Assembly (NCBI GenBank): GCA_958448375.1 | Contig: CAUDDU010000046.1 | Coordinates: 1-7,108, forward strand | Reading direction: 5' to 3' | DNA: 7,108 bases | Origin: an uncultured Collinsella sp. | GTDB lineage: Bacteria > Actinomycetota > Coriobacteriia > Coriobacteriales > Coriobacteriaceae | In this document: positions 1 through 7,108 of the stretch, in pieces | Numbering within the stretch: position 1 is the stretch's first letter | How the letters are laid out: every line of letters starts with the position of its first letter | Notes under the pieces: generated by a model | What the model saw: the letters and a program-made list of their open reading frames with translations, nothing else | Databases searched by the model: none | Told to the model about the DNA's origin: nothing | Position numbers and translations under genes: made by a program

Positions 1-215
1 GACTTGCAGCGACGGACCTCAGGACGCTCTTACACCACGTCTGCGCGCGCGACCGTCGAAATGGCGATGAAAGCACGATTTTGATCCAACTGTTAGTCCT
101 TATAATGGACATATGTTGCGTAACTTAAGCAAATATTGTCTTTTTATATGTTGCAAACAAAGTAGCAGTACTCATTTTTGCCATTTTTTGACCACGGCCT
201 TTGTGACAGACGTGC
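1..215. other. Left flank without an identifiable gene
   Basis: No protein gene can be identified here. An open frame runs in from the left edge on the + strand to a TGA at 82-84 (27 codons). It could be the tail of an upstream gene, but its sequence is not recognisable. From about 85 to 190 the composition becomes clearly AT-rich, unlike the GC-rich genes to the right, with T and A runs. A TATAAT lies at 101-106, but no good -35 box sits 16-18 bases upstream. The word ATATGTTGC occurs twice, at 111-119 and 146-154. A 19-codon open frame lies on the - strand at 125-184 without a visible ribosome binding site. The composition suggests a regulatory region or leftover transferred DNA. Confidence 0.4.
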
Positions 216-246
216 TGGCGGGTTCGAATTCCATGCGCTGGGCCTG

Positions 247-277
247 AAAAAAGAAAGGCCTCCATCGCTGGAGGCCT
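247..277 (-). terminator. Intrinsic terminator, - strand, in repeat copy A
   Basis: A perfect 9-bp stem (256-264 with 269-277) closes a TCGC loop. On the - strand it is followed by a T tract with one interruption (complement of 247-255). It sits just past the orphan tRNA tail at 288-303, as the terminator at 432-463 sits past the intact tRNA-Val. No intact gene now feeds into it, so it is probably a relic. Confidence 0.7.
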
Positions 278-287
278 AACAATTCAG

Positions 288-303
288 TGGTGGGCGATAA
301 GGG
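288..303 (-). pseudogene. Orphan 3' end of tRNA-Val
   Basis: Read on the - strand, this gives the last bases of a tRNA-Val: TCCCTT, the 3' acceptor strand ATCGCCC, discriminator A and an encoded CCA. It differs from the intact gene at 474-549 by a single base before similarity ends inside the T loop. No D arm, anticodon arm or 5' acceptor strand can be found to the right; 304-404 holds unrelated hairpin-rich sequence. It cannot make a functional tRNA. A tRNA 3' tail ending in the T loop is the usual trace of an integrase attachment site, and also fits a truncated tandem duplicate. Confidence 0.6.
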
Positions 304-404
304 ATGTCGCGTGCGGCTTCGCCGCCCGCTCTCGCTTCGGGCCTACGGCCCTCGCGTGCTGCGCTGGAAAACGCTTGCGCGTTTTCTCAGCTCCGCACCC
401 TGTC
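304..404. other. Hairpin-rich block between the two tRNA-end modules
   Basis: Three consecutive short hairpins fill this block. The first pairs 309-317 with 321-329 (9 positions, one mismatch, TTC loop). The second pairs 339-343 with 347-351 (perfect, TAC loop). The third pairs 367-374 with 379-386 (perfect 8 bp, TTGC loop) and extends by 363-366 with 388-391 across one bulged base. No start codon with a ribosome binding site and no complete tRNA fold is visible. It looks like a small REP-like repetitive element or a folded RNA. The identity is unknown. Confidence 0.5.
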
Positions 405-489
405 GGGTTCGAATCCCTCTGCGATGGGCCCAAAAAAAGAAAGGCTCCCATTGCTGGGAGCCTATCAAATCAGTGGTGGGCGATGAGGG
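405..489. repeat. Direct repeat copy B (tRNA-end plus terminator module)
   Basis: This is the partner of 220-303 and the copy that joins the intact tRNA-Val. It begins with GGGTTCGAATCC on the + strand, which has the spelling of a tRNA T arm but in the orientation opposite to tRNA-Val. No matching 5' acceptor strand or full cloverleaf lies upstream on the + strand, so it is not a working + strand tRNA. The terminator and the last 16 bases of tRNA-Val follow. Confidence 0.7.
432..463 (-). terminator. Intrinsic terminator of tRNA-Val
   Basis: A perfect 9-bp stem (442-450 with 455-463) closes a TTGC loop. On the - strand it is followed by a T-rich tract (complement of 432-441, ten of eleven T including the stem base). 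It begins about ten bases past the encoded CCA of tRNA-Val, the expected position. On the + strand the hairpin lacks a T run, so it terminates leftward transcription only. Confidence 0.85.
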
Positions 490-549
490 ATTCGAACCCC
501 CAGCCTTGTGCGTGTAAAGCACCTGCGCTAACCGTTGCGCCAATCGCCC
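474..549 (-). tRNA. tRNA-Val (anticodon UAC)
   Basis: The reverse complement folds as a complete cloverleaf. The acceptor GGGCGAT (543-549) pairs perfectly with ATCGCCC (478-484). The D stem is GCGC/GCGC. The anticodon loop TTTACAC places UAC at 514-516, read as valine (GUA, with wobble to other GUN codons). The T loop is TTCGAAT with a stem including one G-U pair. The discriminator is A (477) and CCA is encoded (474-476). Without CCA it is 73 nt. The only oddity is a G-A opposition at the outermost anticodon-stem pair (positions 27 and 43). It is transcribed leftward, away from asnB, and has its own terminator. Confidence 0.95.
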
Positions 550-559
550 GTGCGGAGAG

Positions 560-588
560 AGTATAGCAAAACAATCGCCTCATTCACC
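560..588 (-). promoter_or_regulatory. Probable promoter of tRNA-Val
   Basis: On the - strand TGCTATACT (complement of 560-568) forms an extended -10 box ending 10 bases before the mature 5' end of the tRNA. The base spacing allows a weak -35 (GGTGAA, complement of 583-588) at 17 bp. The extended -10 is the convincing part; the -35 matches the consensus poorly. Confidence 0.5.
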
Positions 589-622
589 TCATATCCATTA
601 AAGGTAACTCGCGCGTGTCACA

Positions 623-660
623 GCGGAGCTGATTCAGTTGAGATTGCCTGAACATTCCGC
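623..660. repeat. Interrupted inverted repeat upstream of asnB
   Basis: The outer arms GCGGA (623-627) and TCCGC (656-660) and the inner arms TTCAG (633-637) and CTGAA (648-652) are complementary and nested. They lie just upstream of the candidate asnB -10 box, where an operator would be expected. The element could also be chance pairing. Confidence 0.3.
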
Positions 661-685
661 CCCTCTTTACGCCCTCGGGTATACT
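655..685 (+). promoter_or_regulatory. Candidate asnB promoter
   Basis: TATACT at 680-685 is a good -10 box about 50 bases before the asnB start. No strong -35 is found at the normal distance; TTCCGC at 655-660 is the nearest candidate, with a 19-bp gap. The predicted 5' leader is about 45 bases and shows no leader-type structure such as a T-box. Confidence 0.4.
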
Positions 686-736
686 CAAAAGCTACTGATT
701 CGATTTGATGCCCAGCAACAGCAGAGGGGATAGTAT

Positions 737-2617
737 ATGTGCGGTTTTGTCGGTTTTGTCGGTGGGACGGATAACCAATCCGAGGTGCTCACCAAGATGA
801 TGGACCGCATCGTCCATCGCGGTCCCGACATGGGCGGTCAGTTTATCGACGGCCGCGTTGCCCTGGGCTTCCGCCGCCTGTCGATCCTCGACCTGACCGA
901 GGCTGGCGCCCAACCCATGGCCAACGAGGACGGTAGCGTCGTCATTGTCTTCAACGGCGAGATCTACAACTTCCAAGAACTCCGTTCCGAGCTCGAGGCC
1001 AAGGGCTACAAGTTCCACTGCGGCGCCGACACCGAGAGCCTCCTGCACGGCTACGAGGAGTGGGGCGAGGCCGTACTCGATCGCTTGCGCGGTATGTACG
1101 CCTTCGTCATCTGGGACAAAAAGAAGAACAAGCTTTTTGGCGCCCGCGACATCTTTGGCATCAAGCCGCTTTACTACTATCCCATGGCCGATGCGGGCGA
1201 CGGCGCTCCGGGCGTGCTCTTTGGTTCCGAGATCAAGAGCTTCTTGGACTACCCGCACTTCCACAAGGCGGTCAACAAAAAGGCCCTGCGTCCGTACATG
1301 ACGCTGCAGTATTCGGCAACCGAGGAGACCTTCTTCGAGGGTGTCTACAAGCTGCCGCCGGCGCACTACTTTACCGTCGATATCCCGACCGGCAAGATGA
1401 ACATCGAGCGCTACTGGGATTGTGATTACTCTGCCGTCGAGAAGCCGTTCGAAGAGTATGTCGATGAGCTGGACGAGGTCGTGCACGAGAGCGTCGAGGC
1501 CCATCGTATCGCCGACGTCAAGGTCGCGTCGTTCCTCTCCGGTGGCGTCGACTCCAGCTACATCGCCGCTTGCCTCATGCCCGACAAGACCTTCTCGGTG
1601 GGCTTTGACTACAAGAACTTTAACGAGACCAACTACGCCAAGGAGCTTTCCGATAAGCTCGGCGTCGAGAACGTCCGCAAGATGATTACCGCCGACGAGT
1701 TCTTCGGTGCGCTCGAGGACATCCAGTATCACATGGACGAGCCGCAGTCCAACCTGTCTTCCGTGCCGCTGTGGTTCTTGGCCGAGATGGCCCGCAAGGA
1801 CGTCACCGTCGTGCTTTCGGGCGAAGGCGCCGACGAGCTCTTTGGCGGCTACGCCTACTACGAGGACACGGTCCCGGTGCGCAAGTACAAAAAGATGGTG
1901 CCGCTGCCCATCCGTCGCGCGCTCGGTAACCTGGCGCTGCATATGCCGTACTTCAAGGGACATAACTTCCTGGTCAAGGGTGCCGAGATCCCCGAGAAGT
2001 CGTTCCTGGGACAGGCTCTGGTATGGCCGGAGCGCGAGGTCGACGGCGTGCTCAAGCCCGAGTACAACACCGGCGATGGCGCCTTCGAGCTTGCCGCTCC
2101 CATCTATGCGCGCGTGAAGGGTCAGCCCGAGCTGGTCAAGAAGCAGTACTTGGACATGAACATGTGGCTCCCGGGCGACATTCTGCTCAAGGCCGACAAG
2201 ATGTGCATGGCGCACTCGCTGGAGCTGCGCGTGCCCTTCCTGGACCGCAAAGTCATGGAGTTCGCCGAGCACATTCCCGACCGCTACCGCATCAACGAGA
2301 ACGGCAACAAACAGGTACTCCGCCACGCTGCCAACAAGTCGCTGCCCGATGAGTGGGCCACCCGTCCCAAGGTGGGCTTCCCGGTGCCGATTGTCTACTG
2401 GCTGCGCGAGCAAAAGTGGTACGACTATGTCAAGGAGTACTTCACCGCGCCGTGGGCAAGTGAGTTCTTCAATACCGACGAGCTCATGCACCTGCTCGAT
2501 CTGCACTTTGCGGGCAAGGGCGATTTCCAGCGCAAGATCTATACGCCGCTCGTGTTCCTAGTGTGGTACAAGCGCTTCTTTATCGACGAGGGCCAGCCTT
2601 CTGTTCAGGCTGCCTAG
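737..2617 (+). CDS. asnB: Glutamine-dependent asparagine synthase family amidotransferase
   Basis: This is a full-length 626-residue class II amidotransferase that hydrolyses glutamine and passes ammonia to an ATP-activated carboxylate, classically aspartate, in the cytoplasm. Cys2 follows the start Met directly and is the glutaminase nucleophile, which fixes the start. AGAGGGGAT at 723-731 is the ribosome binding site. The N-terminal domain shows HRGPD (27-31), FNGEIYN (72-78) and GADTE (96-100). The synthetase domain has the pyrophosphate loop SGGVDSS (268-274) and SGEGADELFGGY (361-372). The length matches AsnB of the roughly 630-residue type. Some members, such as Corynebacterium LtsA, Bacillus AsnB and Lactococcus AsnH, amidate peptidoglycan instead. 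The downstream cell-wall genes make that possible, but sequence alone does not decide. It has its own promoter and terminator, so it is probably monocistronic. Confidence 0.93.
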   Translation: MCGFVGFVGGTDNQSEVLTKMMDRIVHRGPDMGGQFIDGRVALGFRRLSILDLTEAGAQPMANEDGSVVIVFNGEIYNFQELRSELEAKGYKFHCGADTESLLHGYEEWGEAVLDRLRGMYAFVIWDKKKNKLFGARDIFGIKPLYYYPMADAGDGAPGVLFGSEIKSFLDYPHFHKAVNKKALRPYMTLQYSATEETFFEGVYKLPPAHYFTVDIPTGKMNIERYWDCDYSAVEKPFEEYVDELDEVVHESVEAHRIADVKVASFLSGGVDSSYIAACLMPDKTFSVGFDYKNFNETNYAKELSDKLGVENVRKMITADEFFGALEDIQYHMDEPQSNLSSVPLWFLAEMARKDVTVVLSGEGADELFGGYAYYEDTVPVRKYKKMVPLPIRRALGNLALHMPYFKGHNFLVKGAEIPEKSFLGQALVWPEREVDGVLKPEYNTGDGAFELAAPIYARVKGQPELVKKQYLDMNMWLPGDILLKADKMCMAHSLELRVPFLDRKVMEFAEHIPDRYRINENGNKQVLRHAANKSLPDEWATRPKVGFPVPIVYWLREQKWYDYVKEYFTAPWASEFFNTDELMHLLDLHFAGKGDFQRKIYTPLVFLVWYKRFFIDEGQPSVQAA

Positions 2618-2642
2618 CCTCGGCTTACGAACGCCTGCGCGT

Positions 2643-2667
2643 AACGGCTCCTCCGGGAGCCGTTTTT
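2643..2667 (+). terminator. Intrinsic terminator of asnB
   Basis: A 9-bp GC-rich stem (2643-2651 with 2656-2664) with a four-base loop TCCG leads into TTTTT (2663-2667). It begins 26 bases after the asnB stop and ends well before the next gene. It should separate asnB from the Mur ligase gene. Confidence 0.9.
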
Positions 2668-2691
2668 GCGCGAGCACGTTTCAGTTACTAT
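2663..2691 (+). promoter_or_regulatory. Weak candidate promoter for the Mur ligase gene
   Basis: TACTAT at 2686-2691 could be a -10 box, with TTTTTG (2663-2668) as a poor -35 at 17 bp that overlaps the terminator T tract. A promoter is needed here because the asnB terminator lies just upstream, but the match is weak. Confidence 0.25.
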
Positions 2692-2729
2692 GAAAACCGT
2701 CCCTGCCAAATGGCTGAGAAAGGTGAAAG

Positions 2730-4292
2730 ATGCACCATTCGGATTCCGCGACCGTGACCACGGTCGATACGCTTGCCAAGCTTCTCGATGTGTGCGGCGA
2801 GCTGCGCGCATCAGAGCAGGTTGACGAGCGTGCCGTGACCGGTTGCTCGTTTGATTCGCGCGCGGTCTCGGCAGGTGACGTGTTCTTCTGTAAAGGTGCT
2901 GCCTTTAAGCCCGCGTTTTTGAGCATGGCGCTCGATGCGGGCGCCGTCGCATTTGTGTGCGAGGAGTCGCTGGTCGAGTCTCTGGAGCCGCTGGCGAAGG
3001 AGAGCGGTGCTGCGATGCTGGTTGTTGATAGTGTTCGCACGGCCATGGCCCTGTTGCCGCCGGAGGTCTACGACCGTCCCGACCACGACGTCAAGATCGT
3101 GGGCATCACCGGCACCAAGGGAAAGACCACGGCCGCTTTTATGCTCCAGTCCATCATCAAGGCGGCGGGCGAGTCCTGCGGCATGATCGGCTCGGTGAGT
3201 ACCGACGATGGTATCGAGTGCTACGAGAGCACCAATACTACGCCCGAGGCCCCTGAGGTCTGGCGCCATATCGCCAACTGCCGTACGTCCGGTCGCCAGT
3301 TCATGGTCATGGAGGTCTCGAGCCAGGCGCTCAAGTACCAACGCGTCGAGAATCTGCCGTTTGACGTGGCGTGCTTCCTCAACATCGGCCGCGACCACAT
3401 CTCGCCGATCGAACACCCCACGTTTGAGGATTATTTTGAGAGCAAGCTCAGGATTTTTGACCAGGCAAAGACCGCCGTGGTGAATCTGGGCACCGATGAG
3501 GTTGACCGTGTGCTGGAGGCAGCGTCGACGGCCGAGCGCTTGGTGACCGTTGGCGTCGAGCATCCCGAGGCAAGCCTGTGGGCGAGCGATGTCCGCATGC
3601 TCGGCTTTAACATCGAGTTTAACCTGCATGGCCTGTGTGCCGACGAGTCCGAGGCGGGGGAGAAGGTCCTGCTGGGTATCGCGGGAGACTTTAACGTGGA
3701 AAACGCGCTGGTCGCTATCGCCGCTGCGCGCGAGATCGGCATCGGTATCGATGCCATCAAGAAGGGCCTCTCCAAACTGCGTGTACCGGGCCGTATGGAG
3801 GTCGTGGAGTCGAAGGACGGTCGCGTGATCTGCGTCGTCGACTACGCGCACAACCAGCTTTCGTTCCGTTCGCTTTTCTCGTCGGTCAAGCGCGCGTTTC
3901 CCGCTAGCCCCGTCATTGCGCTGTTTGGCGCTGCCGGCGGCAAGGCGCAGGAGCGCCGCGAGCAGCTTCCGCGCGAGGCCGCACCGTATTCCGACCTGAT
4001 GATCTTTGCCAACGAGGATCCAGCTCACGAGGACCCGATGAAGGTCTGTCGCGAGCTTGCCGAGCATGTTCCCGACGATACGCCGAACAAGATCATCCTC
4101 GACCGCGAAGCCGCTGTGCATGCGGCGTTCAAGGCGGCGCGCGAGGAGTACGTCAACCCCGATGCTCCCACCATTGTCTTGCTGCTGGCAAAGGGTGACG
4201 AGGAGCTCATGCACGTGGGCGACGAGTTCGTGCCCATCGAGAGCGACCTTTCGCTGGCCAATCGCCTGATCGATGTTACCCAGTTTGACTAA
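2730..4292 (+). CDS. murE: MurE-type Mur ligase (UDP-N-acetylmuramyl-tripeptide synthetase-like)
   Basis: This 520-residue cytoplasmic ATP-dependent amide ligase would add the third stem amino acid to UDP-MurNAc-L-Ala-D-Glu. The N-terminal MurE domain shows DSR (42-44) and GDVFFCKG (49-56). The central domain has the P-loop GTKGKTT (128-134), NTTPE, EVSSQAL (195-201), DH (222-223) and a candidate carbamylated Lys239 in FESKLRIF. The C-terminal domain begins near DYAHNQ (371-376). Several signatures depart from the standard ones: GTNGKT is GTKGKTT, EVSSHAL is EVSSQAL, DNPR is replaced by EDPA (429-432, within NEDPAHEDP), and GKGHE is AKGDE (487-491). The fold is clear, but the amino acid it adds cannot be called, and it could be a second, specialised paralogue. 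GGTGA (2722-2726) supports the ATG start. Confidence 0.82.
   Translation: MHHSDSATVTTVDTLAKLLDVCGELRASEQVDERAVTGCSFDSRAVSAGDVFFCKGAAFKPAFLSMALDAGAVAFVCEESLVESLEPLAKESGAAMLVVDSVRTAMALLPPEVYDRPDHDVKIVGITGTKGKTTAAFMLQSIIKAAGESCGMIGSVSTDDGIECYESTNTTPEAPEVWRHIANCRTSGRQFMVMEVSSQALKYQRVENLPFDVACFLNIGRDHISPIEHPTFEDYFESKLRIFDQAKTAVVNLGTDEVDRVLEAASTAERLVTVGVEHPEASLWASDVRMLGFNIEFNLHGLCADESEAGEKVLLGIAGDFNVENALVAIAAAREIGIGIDAIKKGLSKLRVPGRMEVVESKDGRVICVVDYAHNQLSFRSLFSSVKRAFPASPVIALFGAAGGKAQERREQLPREAAPYSDLMIFANEDPAHEDPMKVCRELAEHVPDDTPNKIILDREAAVHAAFKAAREEYVNPDAPTIVLLLAKGDEELMHVGDEFVPIESDLSLANRLIDVTQFD
2749..2766. repeat. Perfect inverted repeat at the 5' end of the Mur ligase gene
   Basis: CGACCGTG (2749-2756) and CACGGTCG (2759-2766) are exact reverse complements with a two-base centre. 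They lie about 20 bases into the coding region. It could be an operator or a small mRNA hairpin near the translation start, or a chance product of GC-rich codons. Confidence 0.45.
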
Positions 4293-4301
4293 TGAACCAT
4301 G

Positions 4302-4334
4302 ATGGCGGCGGCGCCCTGAGTGCGCTGTCGCCAT
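4302..4334 (+). other. Stable hairpin just after the Mur ligase stop codon
   Basis: A 13-bp stem (4302-4314 with 4322-4334, including two G-U pairs) closes a seven-base loop, starting nine bases past the stop codon. No T run follows, so it is not a standard intrinsic terminator. It could be a U-less terminator, a 3'-end stabiliser or a processing site between the ligase and phosphatase genes. Confidence 0.6.
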
Positions 4335-4399
4335 AAGCGTGTTCCCTCAATCAAAACATGCCGTCCAAGTCCAAACCCTTCTACGTAAACGGAGTAACC

Positions 4400-5311
4400 A
4401 TGTCCCACAACACCCTGCCGACCGTTGCCGAGCTTTCGGGCGAGATGCGCGAGCGCTTGGCCAAGGTCAAGTACGTCTTTACCGACCTGGATGCCACGAT
4501 GCTCGCACCCGGCTCGTGCGTGCTGCGCGACAACGACGGCAACCCTTCGACCAAACTCGTCGAGGCCGTCGTGGCGCTCGCTCGCGCTGGTATTCAGGTG
4601 GTTCCCACCTCGGGCCGCAACCGTACCATGATCCACGAGGACGCGCGCGTGCTCGGCCTCAACTCCTACATTGGTGAGATGGGCGGCCTGGTCATGTACG
4701 ATCTCAAAGCCAACGATTGGGAGTATCTGACTGGCGACATGCCTTACGACCCCGCCTGCGGCCTTACTCCGCACCAGGTGATCGAGCAGACCGGCGTGTG
4801 CGAGAAGATCCTCGCCCGCTGGCCGCACAAGATCGAGTATCACAACGACATGTCGACCGGCTACAAATACCGTGAGGTCACCGTCGGCATGCGCGGCGAT
4901 GTGCCCGACGATGAGGTTCAGGCCATCCTGGACGAGGCCGGCTGCGGTTTGATCTGGGCTTGCAACGGCCATCTGACTCACCTGTCCAAGCCGACGACGC
5001 TCGAGCTCGATCGCGTCGAGGACGGTCGCGCATTCAACATCAATCCGGCGGGCCTCAACAAAGGTGTCGCCATTGCGCGCTTCTGCGAGCACCTGGGGAT
5101 CGAGCGCGAGGAGACGCTCGCACTCGGCGATTCCGAGTCCGACTTCTACATGGCCGATCACGTGGGCACGTTCTGCTTGGTCGAGAATGGCCTGACGAGT
5201 GCCGGCGCGCCCGAGTTCCTGGCTGCTTGCGAGAACGCTTTCGTTACGCGCGGCAAAATTGTCGACGGTTGGGCGGCGACGGCAGAGCTGCTGGTCGCGG
5301 CGCGTTCGTAG
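4400..5311 (+). CDS. HAD-superfamily phosphatase, Cof/IIB-like
   Basis: This is a 303-residue predicted Mg-dependent phosphatase of the haloacid dehalogenase superfamily. Motif I is FTDLDATML with nucleophile Asp29 and general acid Asp31. Motif II is TSGRN (70-74). A cap region of about 130 residues follows, consistent with a IIB cap. Motif III is Lys221 in NKGVA. Motif IV is GDSESD (243-248), with Asp244 and Asp248 as metal ligands. An in-frame ATG exists at 4358, but it has no ribosome binding site; GGAG at 4391-4394 lies five bases before ATG 4400, so the later start is preferred. Motif I has DLDAT instead of the usual DLDGT. The substrate is unknown; relatives act on sugar phosphates and similar small metabolites. 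It lies between two peptidoglycan genes, which hints at but does not show a linked role. Confidence 0.85.
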   Translation: MSHNTLPTVAELSGEMRERLAKVKYVFTDLDATMLAPGSCVLRDNDGNPSTKLVEAVVALARAGIQVVPTSGRNRTMIHEDARVLGLNSYIGEMGGLVMYDLKANDWEYLTGDMPYDPACGLTPHQVIEQTGVCEKILARWPHKIEYHNDMSTGYKYREVTVGMRGDVPDDEVQAILDEAGCGLIWACNGHLTHLSKPTTLELDRVEDGRAFNINPAGLNKGVAIARFCEHLGIEREETLALGDSESDFYMADHVGTFCLVENGLTSAGAPEFLAACENAFVTRGKIVDGWAATAELLVAARS

Positions 5312-5319
5312 CGCGTCGC
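5297..5319 (+). other. Hairpin spanning the phosphatase stop codon
   Basis: An 8-bp stem (5297-5304 with 5312-5319, one G-U pair) closes a loop containing the TAG stop. There is no T tract. It may slow 3' decay or be incidental in GC-rich sequence. Confidence 0.3.
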
Positions 5320-5362
5320 CGCCGCACTTGGACATGTCTTTTCGAGAGAGACTGGTGAGGTA

Positions 5363-6247
5363 ATGTCCGATATCGAGAATCCGGCAGGCGACACGCGCCC
5401 GATTGGCGTGTTCGATTCTGGTTTGGGCGGTCTGACGGTTGCGCGCGCGATTGCGACGGCGTTGCCGCACGAGTCCGTCTACTACTTTGGCGACACCAAG
5501 CGCTGCCCCTACGGCACGCGCACCGAGGATGAGGTGCGCTCGTTTGCGTTGCAGGCGGGTCGTTGGCTTTCGAAGCACGACGTCAAGATTATGGTCATCG
5601 CCTGCAACACGGCGACCGCTGCGGCCTTGCGTCTGGCCCAGCAGGTGCTCGACGTTCCCGTCATCGGTGTGATCGCGCCGGGTGCCCGTGCGGCGATCAA
5701 CAGCACCCGCTCGCGTCGCGTGGGCGTGCTCGCCACCAACCTCACCATTCGCTCGGGCGCCTACACGCGCGCCATTCAGGATCTAGATGCCGGCGTCGAT
5801 GTATACGGCTGTCCTGCCTCGAGCTTTGTCGAGGTTGTCGAACACGAGCTTGCCTCGGGTGCACATCTGCAGGAACAGTGGCTTGAGAACGAGGACATCT
5901 TCGATACGCCTGCCGTGCGTGCGCTGGTGGGTGCCACGGTTGAGCCGCTGCGCGACCACGGTATCGATACCGTGGTGCTCGGCTGTACGCATTTTCCGCT
6001 GTTGGTGGGACCTATCCGCCATGCGCTGGGGCCTGGGGTGCGCGTCGTGAGTTCCGCCGAGGAGACCACACGCGAGCTGACCGATATCCTCACGCGCCGC
6101 GAGCAGCTGGCGGGCGACGCCGCCGAGCCGCAGCATCGTTTTGCCACGACGGCCGATAACATTGCCGAGTTTGCGGTGGCGGGCAGCTTTATCTTTGGTC
6201 AGCCGCTTAAGAGCATCGAACATATCGATATCGACGAACTGAAATAG
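5363..6247 (+). CDS. murI: Glutamate racemase
   Basis: This is a full-length 294-residue cofactor-independent Asp/Glu racemase that converts L-glutamate to the D-glutamate used by MurD in peptidoglycan synthesis, in the cytoplasm. FDSGLGG (17-23) carries the conserved Asp18 and Ser19. [11 protein letters not shown] (43-53) matches the family's PYG segment. The two catalytic cysteines are Cys81 in ACNTATA and Cys208 in GCTHFPLL, with His210 two residues on. No catalytic residue is missing. The N-terminus extends by about 10 residues before the first strand. GGTGA (5354-5358), as the 3' part of a Shine-Dalgarno, lies four bases before the ATG. It follows the phosphatase by 51 bases with no terminator, so the two are probably cotranscribed. 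Confidence 0.95.
   Translation: MSDIENPAGDTRPIGVFDSGLGGLTVARAIATALPHESVYYFGDTKRCPYGTRTEDEVRSFALQAGRWLSKHDVKIMVIACNTATAAALRLAQQVLDVPVIGVIAPGARAAINSTRSRRVGVLATNLTIRSGAYTRAIQDLDAGVDVYGCPASSFVEVVEHELASGAHLQEQWLENEDIFDTPAVRALVGATVEPLRDHGIDTVVLGCTHFPLLVGPIRHALGPGVRVVSSAEETTRELTDILTRREQLAGDAAEPQHRFATTADNIAEFAVAGSFIFGQPLKSIEHIDIDELK
5955..5976. repeat. Perfect 22-bp palindrome inside murI
   Basis: ACCACGGTATC (5955-5965) is followed at once by its exact reverse complement (5966-5976). It encodes the DHGIDTVV region just before the second catalytic cysteine. A perfect palindrome this long is not expected often by chance in 7 kb, though codon bias raises the odds. Confidence 0.6.
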
Positions 6248-6283
6248 ATGTAAGGCAGCCCCAAAGGCTTCGCCACATCTTTT
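6247..6283 (+). terminator. Imperfect terminator-like hairpin between murI and rph
   Basis: GATGT (6247-6251) pairs with ACATC (6275-6279), then GGC (6254-6256) with GCC (6272-6274), then AGCC (6257-6260) with GGCT (6266-6269), interrupted by two small bulges. TTTT (6280-6283) follows immediately. It starts on the last base of the murI stop codon. It is probably a weak terminator or attenuator that lowers read-through into rph. Confidence 0.45.
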
Positions 6284-6300
6284 GCCGAAAGGATATTTCT

Positions 6301-7026
6301 ATGGAGTACATGCAGGTCAACCGCGCCAACGGCCGTGCCGCCAACGAGCTGCGCCCCGTCAAGCTCACCCGTGGTGTCATGAAGCACGCCCACGGCTCGT
6401 GTTTGGCCGAGTTCGGCGACACGTGCGTGCTGTGCGCCGCCACTATCGAGGAGGGCGTGCCGGGCTGGCGAAAGGGCGCCAAGGCCGGCTGGGTGACCGC
6501 GGAATACGCCATGCTGCCGGCGTCGACCGGCAAGCGCTGCAAGCGCGAGCACGCCAACCGCAAGGGTCGCTCCATGGAGATCGAGCGCCTCATTGGCCGC
6601 AGCCTGCGTACCGTCGTCAACATGAAGGCGCTCGGCGAGTACACCGTCACCGTCGACTGCGATGTGATTCAGGCCGATGGCGGCACGCGTACAGCGAGCA
6701 TCACCGGCGCCTGGGTGGCGCTGCACGACGCCCTCGCCATGTGGGTCGAGGCGGGCAAGATCGAGCGCATCCCGCTTACCGGCCAGGTGGCTGCCATCTC
6801 CATGGGCGTTGTCGACGGCAATACGCTGCTTGACCTCGATTATTCCGAGGACAGTCATGCCGAGGTCGACATGAACCTCGTCGCCACCGATACCGGTGAG
6901 ATGATCGAGCTCCAGGGCACCGGCGAGCAGGCGCCCTTCGACCGCAAACGCCTCAACGCCCTGCTTGACCTGGGCGACAAGGGTGTCGCCGAGCTCATCG
7001 AGCTTCAGCGCCAAGCCATCGCCTAA
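6301..7026 (+). CDS. rph: Ribonuclease PH
   Basis: This is a full-length 241-residue phosphorolytic 3'-5' exoribonuclease, which trims the 3' ends of tRNA precursors using phosphate and normally forms a hexameric ring. It shows the family pattern throughout: RPV (18-20), [11 protein letters not shown] (31-41), EEGVPGW (50-56), [11 protein letters not shown] (63-73), [15 protein letters not shown] (89-103), [13 protein letters not shown] (118-130), and [11 protein letters not shown] with Asp184 and Asp190 (182-192). The phosphate-binding arginines are expected to be Arg90 and Arg130. GQVAAIS and the QGTGEQAPF stretch near the C-terminus are also typical. AAAGGA (6288-6293) lies seven bases before ATG 6301; a second in-frame ATG three codons on has less suitable spacing. 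In many bacteria rph is followed by rdgB, which would lie beyond the window. Confidence 0.95.
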   Translation: MEYMQVNRANGRAANELRPVKLTRGVMKHAHGSCLAEFGDTCVLCAATIEEGVPGWRKGAKAGWVTAEYAMLPASTGKRCKREHANRKGRSMEIERLIGRSLRTVVNMKALGEYTVTVDCDVIQADGGTRTASITGAWVALHDALAMWVEAGKIERIPLTGQVAAISMGVVDGNTLLDLDYSEDSHAEVDMNLVATDTGEMIELQGTGEQAPFDRKRLNALLDLGDKGVAELIELQRQAIA

Positions 7027-7063
7027 CCTGCCAAATAGGGACAGGTTTATTTTGGTAGGTTTT
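7025..7063 (+). terminator. Probable rph terminator or REP-like inverted repeat
   Basis: AACCTG (7025-7030) can pair with CAGGTT (7042-7047), followed by TTTATTTT (7046-7053). Alternatively 7025-7037 pairs with 7048-7061 (13 bp with one G-U pair and one bulged T), followed by a short T run to 7063. Both start at the rph stop codon and exclude each other. Either would serve as a terminator. Confidence 0.6.
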
Positions 7064-7108
7064 ATCTGCTGAAATGCTGCGTTGAAAGGTCCGATCGCCT
7101 GAGAGGGG
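7064..7108. other. Right edge, no feature identified
   Basis: No start codon with a convincing ribosome binding site and no complete RNA motif is seen before the window ends. Confidence 0.4.

Larger units (their letters stand above)
220..303. repeat. Direct repeat copy A (tRNA-end plus terminator module)
   Basis: This segment aligns with 405-489 in the same orientation, with one single-base length difference. Shared parts in order are GGGTTCGAAT, a GCG..GGGCC segment, an A-rich run, a 9-bp hairpin, and the identical word CAGTGGTGGGCGAT followed by AGGGA. The similarity stops abruptly at 304, where copy B continues into the body of tRNA-Val. Base changes in the hairpin arms are compensated, so both hairpins still pair fully. 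The arrangement suggests duplication of a tRNA 3' end with its terminator, by tandem duplication or by site-specific integration at the tRNA. Confidence 0.7.

Overview
The window reads as a piece of high-GC actinobacterial chromosome, most likely a gut Coriobacteriia of the Collinsella type. This is inferred from the strong C/G third-position bias, the mix of an AsnB amidotransferase with cell-wall genes, and the general look of the proteins. No marker gene proves the genus. Five complete protein genes lie on the + strand and one tRNA gene lies on the - strand.

Left region (1-736). About 470 bases carry no convincing protein gene. An AT-rich stretch (about 85-190) is followed by two copies of an 84-85-base module at 220-303 and 405-489. 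Each copy holds a tRNA T-loop-like word on the + strand, a 9-bp hairpin with a T tract that reads as a terminator on the - strand, and the 3' end of a - strand tRNA. Only the right copy joins a full gene, tRNA-Val(UAC) at 474-549. The left copy keeps just the tRNA tail (288-303). Between them sits a block of about 100 bases packed with small hairpins. This is the only part of the window that looks rearranged. A short intergenic region (550-736) carries apparent promoters for tRNA-Val (leftward) and asnB (rightward).

Right region (737-7108). In order: asnB (glutamine-dependent amidotransferase of the asparagine synthase family), a clear intrinsic terminator, a divergent MurE-type Mur ligase, a HAD-family phosphatase, murI (glutamate racemase) and rph (RNase PH). 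The run from the Mur ligase to rph is colinear, with gaps of about 50-110 bases. Several gaps hold hairpins at or just after the stop codon, so partial transcriptional uncoupling is likely.

Working together: MurI makes the D-glutamate that MurD adds to the peptidoglycan stem, and a MurE-type ligase adds the third residue. AsnB-family proteins sometimes amidate peptidoglycan carboxyls instead of making free asparagine. A cell-wall theme for asnB, the ligase and murI is therefore plausible but unproven. rph is a tRNA-maturation housekeeping gene that happens to share the strand.

Most of the window is ordinary housekeeping sequence. The best leads are the duplicated tRNA-end module with its hairpin block, the atypical signature motifs of the Mur ligase, a perfect 22-bp palindrome inside murI, and a two-way-folding inverted repeat after rph.
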